Positions 46,893-58,239 of a DNA stretch of 64,000 nt are shown here, in pieces (within the stretch, counting starts at the first letter, position 1; the number at the start of each line of letters is the position of its first letter). The position numbers and the translations under genes are program-made. The notes below the pieces were generated by a model, which was not told the origin of the DNA, ran no database searches, and worked only from the letters and a program-made list of their open reading frames with translations. The DNA is from Bremia lactucae. Lineage: Eukaryota; Oomycota; Peronosporomycetes; Peronosporales; Peronosporaceae. The stretch is from the NCBI RefSeq assembly GCF_004359215.1, contig NC_090622.1, positions 870,710-934,709 of the forward strand. The letters are read 5' to 3'.

Positions 46893-47377
46893 TGTAATGG
46901 GGCACACATCGGTTGGAGAACCGTTGTTGTGGTACATTGACTTTATCGATAAAATACCCTTTTATCTAATTTCAAAATAGTTAGTCACTTAAATCCCATT
47001 TATTTTGGGTAACGAATGTGGTCGCCGCCAGATATAAATCTGGCGGCCAAAATCTAAATTCAATTGGCTAGGGCAAAGTTTTTAGATTTTGATAATTATA
47101 TAAAGTGCAGTTCCCCTTTTGATGTTAAAGCTTAAGTGCCTTTCTAAGGCTTGCGCATTGATCTGTAAGAGATAGAAGCCTTTCTAAGGTATATCTTCTT
47201 TGGCACTAGTTGCCACTTCGTTCCACGAACCCCTGAATCCCTTGAACTAGAATTCATTTAGCTTTAATAGCTTGTACGACTTCCTGAGTTGTTAAGTCCA
47301 TTGGTTCAATAGAACTAAGTGACTCTCTGAGTCTGCAAGTCTTCCTCTGACTTTAGGAGCGAGGTAGCTTCGCTACA
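46893..47377 (+). repeat. LTR 3, family B array
   Basis: 485 bp, TGTAATGGGGCACAC ... GTAGCTTCGCTACA, followed by the right target duplication GAACT. Confidence 0.9.
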
Positions 47378-47382
47378 GAACT
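47378..47382 (+). repeat. Right target-site duplication GAACT
   Basis: GAACT directly after LTR 3, equal to 33369-33373. Confidence 0.8.
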
Positions 47383-47669
47383 ATAACTGCAATACCTGAA
47401 TAATACATTATATTTGCATTTCCTGTGTCTTCTCGCTATCCTGAATCAAGTTCAAAAAAAATACTTCAATACTAATATTGAACTTATGACACTGCGCAGA
47501 AATATGTCTCGCCGTGGACGTATTGCGAAAGGATTGTAACGGGGCACCCTATACTAAAATTATTTTGACTACATGGGATAGCCCGTGAATTGGTCTTAGA
47601 TCGAGACCTTAGATTCACGGTGGGGTTTCGGCGATCTGATGTTAAATCACTCAAAGTACAGTGGGAAAT
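47383..47669. other. Host remnant and unassigned LTR-like start
   Basis: 47383-47535 should be the original host sequence right of the insertion, that is, the upstream side of NUP58. A short frame ATG 47504 (MSRRGRIAKGL) ends where TGTAACGGGGC begins (about 47535), a typical LTR start in this genome. 47536-47669 is unassigned; an element boundary is likely. Confidence 0.35.
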
Positions 47670-49590
47670 GCCAAGTTCTGATCATCTTGACGGATAGTCG
47701 GACAGAACATGCACATCGTATCCTTGAAGAGATACTTCGCGGATACGTCCACTCTTTTATGAGTTGGAGAGAGTTCTTTTCGATGGTAAATTTTGCCATC
47801 AACAATTAAGTGCGTGCTTAAACAAAGAATAAACCGGTTTTCGTGAACGGCTTACGCCATCCACGCGTACCCACCTTATTTGAGAGTAAAATTTATTCAA
47901 AGGGGGAAGAGACTCGCTCGAGCAAAGAACAATCTAGCTCGTGCTCATCACGCATTGACCCTACGGTCTACGCGAAGGATACCAATGTTGATTCAATCAA
48001 CATTGAAGTGGACAAACTCAATGATAGCGATAACACTATTACTGACTTTGATAACGATGCTGGAAGACTCAGCATCGAAAACAATAATATTTGTGAGTAG
48101 AATAATGCTCTCACTAATGAGAAGATTGACATCTCCGCAGTGCGCACTCGTCGCACTGAAGAGAAAAAACACACGAGTCTACAAGAGAAGTTCTCAAGAA
48201 ACAGTGGACCGTTTTGTATAGGATTCCATCGCTAATTGCGGTGAAACGACAGAAACGGAACTCTGATAAATATGGAAGAGCGAACATTCTTTCATTTAAT
48301 GTTGATGGTCTAAACCTACTGTCTACAGTAAACCTACCCAAACATGTCGCTAAGAATGTGGGCAGTAATGAATCACTGCCAGGTATATCGGCCCATTTTC
48401 GTGTACTACGTCACCAAGGCAATGCATTCACGATCAAGCTGCCTCGTAAGTTGCGTACGCATCCTACTTTTCATGTCGGGCGTTTCCGCTCGGACCATCT
48501 GTCGAGTCTGCTTCCGACTCCAAATCACCCCGGAACGGTCTGAGGCTTTCTGCAGAAGCCTGATGGGCCCAAGCTTATGCATAATAAGCGCAGAGTTTGA
48601 TTCTCACGAGCCAGATGTTCCACTTCAACCCCCGAGGATGAGACCTTTTGACGGGCTGTCACCAGCTCGTTTTGAAGGGACGGATGTGTCCGTTCGTCCG
48701 CCAGTTGGTCGGCCGCAACTTGCGCACAAATTTTCAACTGGTCACGAGAAACATTATCGACCGTCACCGCTAATTCGCGACGAGGGATCGCTCGTGATCA
48801 ATGTCCTCCCTTATATAATGGAGGGTGTAATCGAAGTCACGATGTTGACTCGGAATCGGCGAATGAGGCGAACCCGATTTTACCTCCTCCTCCACATCCA
48901 TTGACGGATTCGAGTGGTGAAAAGATTTTACTTGTTAAACGCTTCTCGAACCACCGTGAGCTGAGGGGTATGAACAAGTAATCTCGTTCCCAACTGATGG
49001 TCAGACGTCCCTAGTCTCGTACAACAGTACGACGAGATCCAACCTTTCGACGGAGGATCCATCAGAGAATGATCGCTTCCCGCGCTCGTACAAGGATTGG
49101 AAATTTTTAATCTTTCCACGTATGTCACAAGAGTTGAGCGTCCTTCCAATGAGGGTCATTCGGGGATATGCCTCCTTATGAGCATGACCACCACCCTTAA
49201 AACAGCATGGGCATAACCCCCCCCCGCGAGAGGCTAAGTAACCCTGCCTATCTATACAATCGGTGTGCACCGACTACGGTCCGTTTTTTTTAACCGCCCA
49301 CGGAAAGCATCCGGTTTGTCAAGCCAGGCCTCGCGGCCTATGATTTGCATATTCTGTACGAATGATTCCCAAGCTTGGAACATAGGAGTGATAGCCTTTG
49401 CCCGCTTACATGTGTACCCTTCGATGCCTCTTTCTTCTAAATGAGTCGAATAGCTGAAGATGATATCGATCGATGGTCATACGAGACCAACGAATTAGGT
49501 TATTCTTAGAGGGCAACCAAGGCCTCTTTTCAGGAGCGAATCGCAACGTATTGCGGCCCCTCTCGTGTTGGCTTATGTTTATGTTAACGT
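47670..49590 (+). mobile_element. Family C fragment C4: integrase end and 3' region
   Basis: 5'-truncated. 47685-47808 gives the end of the DDE core (TEHAHRILEEILRGYVHSF, then FAINN). A variable acidic insert lies at 47843-48100. The integrase C-terminus is at 48320-48530 (GISAHFRVLRHQGNAFTIKL and THPTFHVGRFRSDHLSSLL). A chromodomain-like ILLVKRFSNHRELRGMNK lies near 48925. On the minus strand 48767-48525 reads as a coiled-coil helix (LQNELVTARQKVSSSGVEVE). About 49575-49280 also has a protein-like minus frame, with WLPSKNNLIRWSRMTIDRYH and GYTCKRAKAITPMFQAWESF. The right boundary with C3 is uncertain. Confidence 0.55.
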
Positions 49591-49782
49591 TAATAAGGCC
49601 CTTGGAGAGAATTTAGCATCACTCCGTCCGTGATGATGCATACTAGCACTATTGGCAGCAAGCTTACCGAAGTGACTTCACGATCACTTCGCTCCTGGAG
49701 ATGCAAACTGACATCACCAAAGTTTTCGTCGTCCACGGAGTCATAACAAAATGACTCCGCACCAAGAGGGTCTGACGAAGTG

Positions 49783-52700
49783 TCAAACATCTTCCGTCAT
49801 CACCTCTTTGGTTGTCACGTTAGAATCCGTAGGTTTAACTGACATGGCCCCGTTTGATCCGGAGGCCTTAACAGTTGCCACCCAGTCGGGCAATGACGCC
49901 GACTCGACCCAGTCACCTACAATGGGAGTAGCAGGTGACATATACCAGTCACCTCCGATTGGAGTAGGAGGAGATTTTTTCCCCGCAGCCGACCAACGTA
50001 AGACGTAGGATGCGTTCGCATCCTTCGTGGTAATTCTATTGTGTAAGCCATTGCCTCTGCGATGCATTACACGGAATGGCCCAATGAACTTGGGTAGTAG
50101 TTCTCTACTTCTCACATTAGTGACTTCATGCTTAAGTAAGTTCACCGTAGACAGTAATACTAGATCATTCATATTAAATGGTATAATATTTGCTCTTCCA
50201 TTTTTGTTTTGATCCGTGTCTGCCGGTCCACTGCGTTAGCAATAGAAAACTGTACGAATCGGACTACTGATTCTCGAGCCAGCAGAAATTCTTCTGCTGA
50301 CTCATTTGCTTTGAATTTTTTAGTGCGCTTTGTGCGCACTGCGATGAGATCGTTCTCACCGTCGGTGTCGATTGCTTTGACATCGACATCATTCGCGTCG
50401 TTGGTAACCTCGACGCGTGGTGAGCATGAGCCAGAAATGGTTTTGCTAGTGCGAGTCCCCCCCCCTTAAACTAAAGGATCCCTTTAATTGGGTGGGTATG
50501 CGTGGATGGCGTAAGCCATTCACGAAGAATGCTGTATGCGTTGCACTTAATTGTTTATGGCGAATTCGACCATCGGTAAAAACTCACTCCAATTTGGATA
50601 CGATTGGACGTAACCTCGAAGTAGCTCTTCGGAGGCGCGATATACGCGTTCCATCTGACCATCTGTCTCTGGATGATCAGAAGTTAACAAAGTCAGTCGT
50701 GTTCCGAAAGATCGGGAAACAGATTGCCAAAACTCTGCCGTGAACCGTTGATCTCTATCGAAGATCAAATCATGAAGTCTGAATACCGTGTCGATATAGA
50801 CGCGGGCACAGCCCGGAGCCGTGGTTTACTCTGGTACTGCAACAAATTGTACCATATTGCCGAATTTTTCGACAAAAACAAGGATTCCATTGTTTTTGTG
50901 ATCGTCATCGGAAAATCCGAGGATGAAGTCCATAGATACTGGCTGCAAACATTCTGCAGGAAGTGGTAGAGGTAGGAGCGGTGTACATGATGAAGGGCTA
51001 GGCTTCACCCGTTGACACACCTCGCAAGCACGAATGTACTACGAACTGATACTGGCGGGATACTAAAAGGCGCGAGTAACTGTGAGATAAGTTTTCTCAC
51101 GTCTACGATCCCCACTTGTTCTTGCATCGTGATACTCATACATGATGCGCAAGTGCAAATCATTGTGAGTTGGGACGACGACACGTGGAGTGTTGCTGGC
51201 AACGGCTGTGTAGTACAGTAAGCTATTGCGTGTTGTGTATCGATCGTCATTCTATCGATACAAAGCCGGTACAAATTGTAAGATTTATTTAATGAATTCG
51301 TCAGATGTTCCATCAAATGGAGAAGGTCTTTATCTTCTGTGTAGGCTTTCTTTATGTCATCAAACAACGTTGACGACGGAACACTTGTAATGAGTGTTGC
51401 AACAGTGGAACTATCATCACAGTTGGAGTGCGCTGCAGCCGCAGCCGACTCGTAATCGGGTCGACGTGATAGCGCATCAGCGATGACATTAAGTCGTCCT
51501 GGTTTATATTCCACGGAGTAATTATACTCCGCAAAAAAGGTTAGCCACCTTGCCAGTCTTCGCGAAAGGTGTCGGCTTTTTACGGCCGTGCGTAATGAGG
51601 CATGGTCCGTATATACGATAAACGGTCTATCTCCGGGAGATTGACCCTAAATCTAGCCAGTGCATATTTCATGGCAAGGAAATCCTTCTCATGCACTGAG
51701 TAATTGCGTTTAGCTGGTTGCAGCTGACGCGATTGGTATTAGATGACGCACTCCGCGCCGTCTGCATCGTATTGCATTAACGCACAGCCGATTCCGAATC
51801 GCCGCTGCCGTCACAGACCTCATAGAATGGTCTGTCTTGATCTGCAATCGCCAAGATAGGCGGTTGCATCAAGCTTTGCTTGATACCTTCAAAGTAACGC
51901 TGACAACCAACGTTCCATAACCCTTTTTCGTCTTTTTTTTCAAGAGACGAGAGAGATGAACTGTCATCTCGGCATATTTGCGCGAGTACTTGTGCAAATA
52001 CCCGCTAAACCAAGGAACTTTCTAAGTCACTTGACATCGACTGGAACTGGCCAGTCGGTAATTGCCTTGATCTTATCGGGATCAGGGCGCACGCCGTGTT
52101 TACCGACGATGCACCCAAGAAGTGGTATTTCGCTAGCAGCGAATATACACTTCTTGAGATTTGCGTACAACTTATGCTCTCGCATAAGTGTAATAACCGG
52201 ACGAACGTGAGTTTTATGAACTTCCACGTCCGTCTTGCCGTCAATAACTCGGCTATGGACAAATGCATCGTGCGAATTCTCGCACCGGTCTCAACAGATT
52301 CGTTACGCGATTGCTGAATGTTGCAGGGGCGTTACTAAGCCCCTGTGGCATTACTAGCATTACCAGAGCATTCCACTGGGAGTGCTCACTGCTGTGTACG
52401 GAATGTCCCGTTCACGCATAAGGATTTGATAAAAACCATCCATCAAACCCATAGATGAAAAGATGGTACTCTTATACATACCTTCTATGATTACGTCTTC
52501 TCTAGATATCGGCGTTTGAGCCGGTACCGCTGCAGCAATCAGTTTATTGAATGCGTGCACTATCCGCCACCCTCCTGTGGCCTTTCGCACACAGAAGGTC
52601 GGAGAGCTATGTGTGGAGGTTGACTCCCTCACATGGCCCGCTTTTACTCGATCGATGCAGAATTTATCGATTGTTCACGAGGCAGTGGCCACTGCTTCAT

Positions 52701-52808
52701 GACACAGTACTTCTAGCCCGGTTTGAGCTCGATCTCATGTCGAGTGCCTTTATCCTTAGGCAACTCGCATGGAACCGCTTCAGGGAATACATCCCTAAAT
52801 TCCAATAA
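49783..52808 (-). pseudogene. RT, RNase H and integrase remnant (C3)
   Basis: RT: FCVRKATGGWRIVHAFNKLI at 52600, then TIFSSMGLMDGFYQILM. The YxDD box is destroyed near 52270, where only a partial HDAFVHSR remains. LYANLKKCIFAASEIPLLGC and DKIKAITDWPVP are clear at 52160-52040. RNase H ends ADALSRRPDYES (51470). The integrase zinc-finger end MCQRVKPSPSS is at 51020. Core blocks FSDDDHKNNGILVFVEKFG and SDHPETDGQMERVYRASEEL are present. The C-terminus has LPKFIGPFRVMHRRGN at 50085. Numerous stops. Confidence 0.8.
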
Positions 52809-53127
52809 TTTCTTGTATAAAGGATTTGTTTTGAGTGACTCCCAGGATTGAGTAGTTTACTTCTCAATCCGAGTCTTCGCATCGATGACACTTTCGTCCA
52901 TCGATGAGCTGCTGAGAATCCGTTCGTTCTCTGCAAAAAATACCGCTGAGCGAATGTCGGATACGTAATCGTCCTCTGTGATGAGTACGCAGATCTGCTT
53001 GATTTTACCACCAGGCAGATCTCTCAAGAACCGCTTGGGTTCTACAGTTGGTAATTGAGTTATTTCCGAAGTTAACTTCGGAGGCGCATACAGATCAAGA
53101 GAATAAGCGCCTACTCTTGATCCGTCA

Positions 53128-53973
53128 TTAAACCAAGACATTCAATGTCTCGGTTTCTTCCTCGGATCCCTTTTCCAAAGGCTGCCGAGGGATTAATTTT
53201 TCGGGATGCTGAAGTCTAGTCACTTCAGCACTAACTATTTGAGATGATTTCTCTTCAAGTACGTGGGGAATTATTCCCTTAACGTCTTCCGACTGTGATT
53301 GCGCTATCACAGTCGGGTCCTCTACGGTCGACTCTTTACCCGACCTAAGATCATCGTGTTGTCCATTTTGGACAACCAGTATCTTCCTTGAATGTCGCCC
53401 GCTAGGTGTAAATACACGTCTTACTCCACTCGACTTATTCGAGTGGTGGACCTTCGGCGTTGCCTGTGCATTCGCATAGCCGCCGGCAGCTGACTCCACA
53501 GTGTGATTAGTCATCACACTGTGATCCTGTGCAGTCGTACTAACGATCGTACCACATGTGAGGCCATCGCCCTCACTCGTAGTACATCCACACGCTTGTG
53601 GACGCTCCAAAGCGTCCAATAGATGACCATCTGATGAACAAGTGACAGGCATTTTTACGGACCGATGCTGCCAGCTGATTCTTGGCTCATATTTTTTGAG
53701 CCAAGGTAAACCTAAGATGACATTAAATTTGTTATCCAAATCCAGTACGATGTGATTATCATCGTACTGTAAATCTTTATACGTGTAGTGACATTTCACT
53801 ACGCGTTTCATTACTTTTATCAATGCGCCTGTCGCTAGACGCACCGTCATCCTCGTTAGAGGGATGTCGCGCTCAACATATTTGAGCCCACGACCCTCTA
53901 GCGACTGGCGACGAATGAAGTTATTCGACGCTCCACAGTCCAATAGGGCTCCAAGTGACATATCATTTGTCAC
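53128..53973 (-). pseudogene. Protease and linker (C3), best-preserved copy
   Basis: 281 codons open on the minus strand. The active site reads LLDCGASNNF, that is, DCG where most Ty3 proteases have DSG or DTG. The second block is VILGLPWLKKYEPRISW. A hydrophilic linker follows (TVESAAGGYANAQATPK, then acidic SQSEDVKGIIPHVLEEKSSQ). The Cys in the catalytic motif recurs in C2 (DCR), so it is a family trait and not a sequencing error. The enzyme would process the C polyprotein, but flanking gag and RT are broken. Confidence 0.75.
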
Positions 53974-54089
53974 TTTTGACTTTTAAGGTGATGAGGGATA
54001 CCTCATCGCCAGGTGCAGAGACACATAATGATTATGTGTCTGGAGCAACTTTAGTCAAGAGATTTGCAAATTCTCTTGATGTTGCTGGA

Positions 54090-55140
54090 TCAGTAGGGCG
54101 TTGCGCCCCTATTGAGCCCGACCGTTTTTTTAAGGTCCGCCTCGCTGCTGTGATTTCGCAACAACGTCGGACCCGTGACCGTTGCCCTTTTTGCATTAGG
54201 TCCATATTTATGGTCAGTACCTCTCGGTACTGGGCGTGAAGCACTACGATTATTAGCATAGTGTCCTAACTTTTGACAGCGATTGCATTTTTCTGCAATC
54301 GCTTGTTGTTTGAAAAGCGAGGTCTCTCGCTTTCGATGTAAGAGAGGTCCATGTGCTCTGGACTTCCTAAATCGTGTCGTCATGGAGGACGATACGATGA
54401 CGAACTAGCTTAAGCCTGTCTCAAGCTTAAAATCCTTCTATTCCGCAACGGATGTTGCTTCTTGAAGCGTATCCAGTCCCAAGCGGAACAGGTGGGTCTT
54501 TACGGGACCATCCGTAAGACCTTGCATGAACACCGTAATCAACGTGTGTTCTTGGACTATGTTATTTGTTATACAACTCGCTAAGAGTCGTATGTGCTGA
54601 AAATATGCGTGAACATCACGCTTGCCTTGCTTAAGTTTCAGAAGCTCTGAACGAGCTCTGAACTCAGCCCTTGGCGGTTCAAACGTCTGTTTGAGCCGGG
54701 CTTTAAAAGCCTATAGCGACCCAAAGACGTATGGGTCGCGCAACGTAAGGCTCAATGCCCAAGTTTTGGAGCGACCTGCCTAATCTGATTGAGCGAATGC
54801 GACTTGCATTTGCTCGTCGACGATGTGACGTGCCCTTAATGCATCGTCCAACTCGACAAACCATCTCAAGAGAGAGTCTTCTTCGACTCCCCTATACTTA
54901 GAGATGTCAATCTTTCAGGTTTCCGGACGACGCGTGTGCGTCATCCCAGGTACAGGGTTCTGTACTTGTTGTAACCTCAACAATTCTGCCTGTTGAGAGC
55001 CTTGCGGATTAAGCAAGGCTACCTTCTCCTTCGCCTCGTCATGTTCATGTGTATGAACTTGGCGATGATAAATAGAGGGCATCTTTGTCAAAATCGGACA
55101 GCATGGCCAAGATGGCATCGTTCCCTACGGTCGAACTCAT
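54090..55140 (-). pseudogene. gag remnant (C3)
   Basis: Starts at 55140 (MSSTVGNDAILAMLSDFDKD) and is frameshifted at once. The zinc knuckle near 54290 reads CNRCQKLGHYANNR, lacking its last Cys. The middle capsid region is recognisable only by comparison with C2. Confidence 0.7.
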
Positions 55141-55222
55141 TCGTTTGACCGCACTCCTTTCTATGTCACTTAGAAAGGAGTAGCTATCACGCGAAACGGA
55201 CGAACTACAAAGTGCTACCAGG

Positions 55223-55660
55223 TGTAACGGAGCACTACTGACTTGTACTGTTTCAATAAAAGTCCACTTCGCACTGCCTCGGTGCGAGTGGTGCCTCACG
55301 TCAGTTCACGCACCTAGTACGTGCAAAGGAAGACTCTCTTTATAGCACTTGCTTAAAAGAGGTTGATAAAACCGTATTTAATATAATTAAGTTCTTCTGC
55401 TTCTGTCTATTAAGTACTAAATTAATTTTAAACTAATACAAAACATGTAATGAAGTCTTATCTGTCTTTTTCTTTTGCGTGCGTCCAGCGCTGACTGGAC
55501 CGCGGAGAAAGTAGATATAATGGTGTATATCTACCAATAGATAAGCTTTTAGGAAATTACCACGTAAAGATATATTCTCCAAATATTCTCTACCTTTTAG
55601 ATAATATACAATTAACAACCTTAAAGTGTTAATTTTCTTGTAACGATACACCCCGTTACA
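55223..55660 (-). repeat. 5' LTR, family C (C3)
   Basis: 438 bp, plus-strand TGTAACGGAGCACTACTG ... CACCCCGTTACA. The PBS lies just inside (CTACCAGG before 55223). Confidence 0.85.
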
Positions 55661-55662
55661 CG

Positions 55663-55867
55663 TGTAGATCGGTTGATTCAAACTAAAATCAACCAATTAA
55701 AAGAATCACTGTCTTATCGCGTCAATATTACCAAAATTGGTAATATTGGAACTGTTAAGTCGAATTTGATAAAAGACCAAAAAATCTATTGATTTTCTCT
55801 TAAAGGAAATCGTATTTATTATTCCTCTTACCGAAAATAATATTTATGAAACGGAAACACCATTACA
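55663..55867. repeat. Solo LTR-like repeat, family D
   Basis: 205 bp bounded by TGTAGATCGG and CACCATTACA. Its right two thirds match 1216-1391. AT-rich, non-coding. Confidence 0.5.
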
Positions 55868-56099
55868 ATGTACTTACAGGGCTTTTTAAATATGACCTGA
55901 ATGCCTTTAAGAAATTACCCCGTATTCACCTAACATATGCTCCAGCGCAATTAACAAATTGACGAAATTGACAACCAGAAATAATTCGGAGTGTACTACT
56001 TCAATAGCTTTTAAATGTCAAGTAAAATTTGACGCTTACAGATTTAATTAATACATCAACATTAAATTACGTAGCATCATTGTTGTTTGTATTATCCTT

Positions 56100-56525
56100 T
56101 TAGTTGTCATCTGTATTGAGCTTTTCCATGCCATTTTCAAGATCTATTCTCTTTCTTGCATCGGCTCTTTTTCTTCTTTTTGCTGCCATTGTTTTTTCAA
56201 CTGGGTCTATCTCTCTTTTTACAGTCTCTGATTTGCTTGTAGCTCCTTTTGCGGTTGAAGCTGTATCAGTAATCTCTTTCGCGGCTTCTTGGAACAACTT
56301 CTCGTCTTCTTTGGAGAATTTGAATAGTTTGGAGCTGGAAAACATTCTCTCCTCAGATTTCGCAGATTTGCGCAGTTCTCCAGCTTTCAGGTATCTAGCA
56401 ACTGGCGCGACTGGGATTGTGTCACGCATTTCCTGCTCTATATTAGCGGCTACGAGGAAAGCACTCGAATCTCCGAGGGAAATCGCAGACACAAAAATAC
56501 TGCTAATCAGGAGCATACGCACCAT
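56100..56525 (-). CDS. Candidate secreted RxLR-EER-like effector
   Basis: The start at 56525 is chosen over upstream ATGs because it opens directly on a signal peptide (MVRMLLISSIFVSAISLGDSS), giving 141 residues. RYLK at residues 44-47 stands where RxLR is expected, and EER follows at 58-60: the layout of oomycete host-translocated effectors, with Lys in place of the last Arg. RSLR or GKLR would be the commoner forms; variants are known in downy mildews. Residues 64-90 form a likely amphipathic helix (KLFKFSKEDEKLFQEAAKEI). A bipartite basic run near 115-126 (AAKRRKRADARKR) suggests targeting to the plant nucleus. There is no intron, as usual in this family. The C-terminus is short and lacks a clear WY fold. 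It sits alone between retroelements, a typical effector setting. Function inferred from motifs only. Confidence 0.7.
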   Translation of the reverse strand: MVRMLLISSIFVSAISLGDSSAFLVAANIEQEMRDTIPVAPVARYLKAGELRKSAKSEERMFSSSKLFKFSKEDEKLFQEAAKEITDTASTAKGATSKSETVKREIDPVEKTMAAKRRKRADARKRIDLENGMEKLNTDDN

Positions 56526-56570
56526 GTCGCTCGTTGAAATAAGAAAGAAAGAGATCTTACTGAGACGGAA

Positions 56571-56590
56571 GCAAAATGATAATGACTCGC
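56571..56590 (-). promoter_or_regulatory. Inr-like core promoter of the effector candidate
   Basis: On the minus strand GAGTCATTATCATTTTGC lies about 46-65 bp upstream of the chosen ATG. It is one base short of the oomycete Inr plus flanking consensus (TCATTYYNCAWTTT), and its place supports the start at 56525. Confidence 0.4.
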
Positions 56591-56639
56591 TCCAATTAAA
56601 ACTGTAGCGGTCTCTTGAAAACAAAAATTAAAATTAGAC

Positions 56640-58239
56640 GAGTCATGCAATCGATTGCCACCAATGAAGTGGTGGTAGCCTTGTCGCAGTAGACCTAATG
56701 CGAAAAAGATTAGATTTTTTATGCAAGTTGTAAGGGATAGTGACGCTAACAATAGCAAGTATGAGCTAATATAACGAGACTTTCGAAAAACTCCGATCAG
56801 GTGGAAGATCCAATACCATTTATCTTGCTTGAAATAGAATGGGGGACCTGACTGTGCGGTGACCATAGGCTTTGTTAGTTTGCAGTGGCTATCGGGCAAT
56901 AAATATCTTATGATAGATAAAGAGTAGACATGACAGTCCTGTTTATCATACAAGAATGTCACTGTTTAGCAATTTGTGCCTCCCCCAACCGAAGTTTCTT
57001 AAAAAAAGAACGAGCGGATAACGTGATGCGCTGGCATGCGCGAATCCACTTTTATGGACAAGACGTGAGCGGGACGACATCCTCCCGTTCCTGGACGGAG
57101 ATAAAGCCTTTTAGCGTAGGACACGTGGAAATCTTGACTTTTTCGTTGCGACAAATAGAGCCGGCATCTGATTCATATAAATATGATGGCTTCTTTTTGC
57201 ACGAAAATTAACGACACGTTTGCTTAACAAATAAGACAAAGCACAACATATTGAATATTTTGCAGCCAATATCACGTGCTTAGGTATTTAATAGACTCAT
57301 TGCGCCATTAAGATATAAAGTAATGTCATATCGAACCATTGTACAAGCTCAACAATTGCTGTGGTCACAATATCGGAAGCAAGCCGACAACTAATCGAGA
57401 TGCCGTAAAAAAAACTTCCAGCAACTTTCTTGGACTGTTCGGAAATGGATGCGACATTCATGCGTTATTTCGCATCGCAAGCATTGAGCTGGAAAAAAGT
57501 TCAGATTAATTAAGACCATGTTTTTACCACCAGCTGCAGAAACGAAATTTCAAATATATACATCACGCTCATCGATAATTGAAATCATCTGGAAGAGAAA
57601 ATTGGGTATTCATGCGACGATTGAGCGACCAGATGACTTAACACCATGCGACAACACCAAAATATAGTTAGCCCCGGGAGTGATGACACAGCCATTTTAA
57701 AAAGTTGCGTTTTAACCAATATTGTGTCGACACACGCTTCACCACGAGAAATCAAAGCTCCATATATCCTTTTGCAAGGCAAACGATATTTTTACTTGCG
57801 CGTAAAGCATGAGATGCAGTTTTGAGGACAAGAAGTATCCTATAATAGCGTCATTGATATTGGAGATCCGCAAGGGAATTTTAGATTTATATGCCCGATA
57901 AACAATTTAGGCAACAATAAAAGTATTATTTTGTCCCCAATGATGCAGCAAATGAAGTGCAAGCCACTAAGTAGGAGTGAAGTATGAAAGTAGAATACCT
58001 TCACTCGTCTTTTTGGATCCTTTTGACAAATGATGTGGCTAGATTAAAACTAGACACTGTTTTATTCACGTTCGACTAGGGAAATATATTTAAACCAAAT
58101 GTAATTAAATATAAACTTTATCCAATGATTGGATGCCATCTGTAGATGTGTATTCCTGCATGGCGAGCTTACTTTTTTAAATCGCAGATGATGTCTTGAT
58201 CCCCTTAAATGCGAAAGCACATTAAGACACAAGGGTGGG
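56640..58239. other. Intergenic, no recognisable gene
   Basis: AT-rich host sequence between the effector candidate and A3. A plus frame at 56930-57211 (93 codons) shows no recognisable feature. No repeat matching families A-D is seen. Confidence 0.45.

Larger units (their letters stand above)
33374..47377 (+). mobile_element. Tandem family B array B3-B4 (LTR-internal-LTR-internal-LTR)
   Basis: Three LTRs (33374-33845, 40128-40612, 46893-47377) separate two internal regions that share the middle LTR. The whole array is flanked by the 5-bp direct repeat GAACT (33369-33373 and 47378-47382), so it began as one insertion and grew by recombination. About 35957-40525 and 42721-47290 are almost identical (offset 6764, then 6765 after one extra A at about 44990); outside this block the two copies differ at many sites. 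Confidence 0.9.
49591..55660 (-). mobile_element. Family C element C3, 3'-truncated
   Basis: 5' LTR 55223-55660, PBS, gag (55140-54090), protease and linker (53973-53128), RT/RNase H (52740-51500), integrase (51514-50547) and integrase C-terminus (50172-49783). No 3' LTR is found before C4, so the 3' end is lost or replaced. It faces C4 tail to tail. Confidence 0.75.

Noticed and set aside
56104..56607. 167-codon plus frame opposite the effector candidate
   Set aside because: The minus frame has a signal peptide, RxLR-EER-like spacing and an Inr-like promoter. The plus frame is Ser/Phe/Leu-rich with none of these, and it is the mirror of the Lys/Glu-rich gene.
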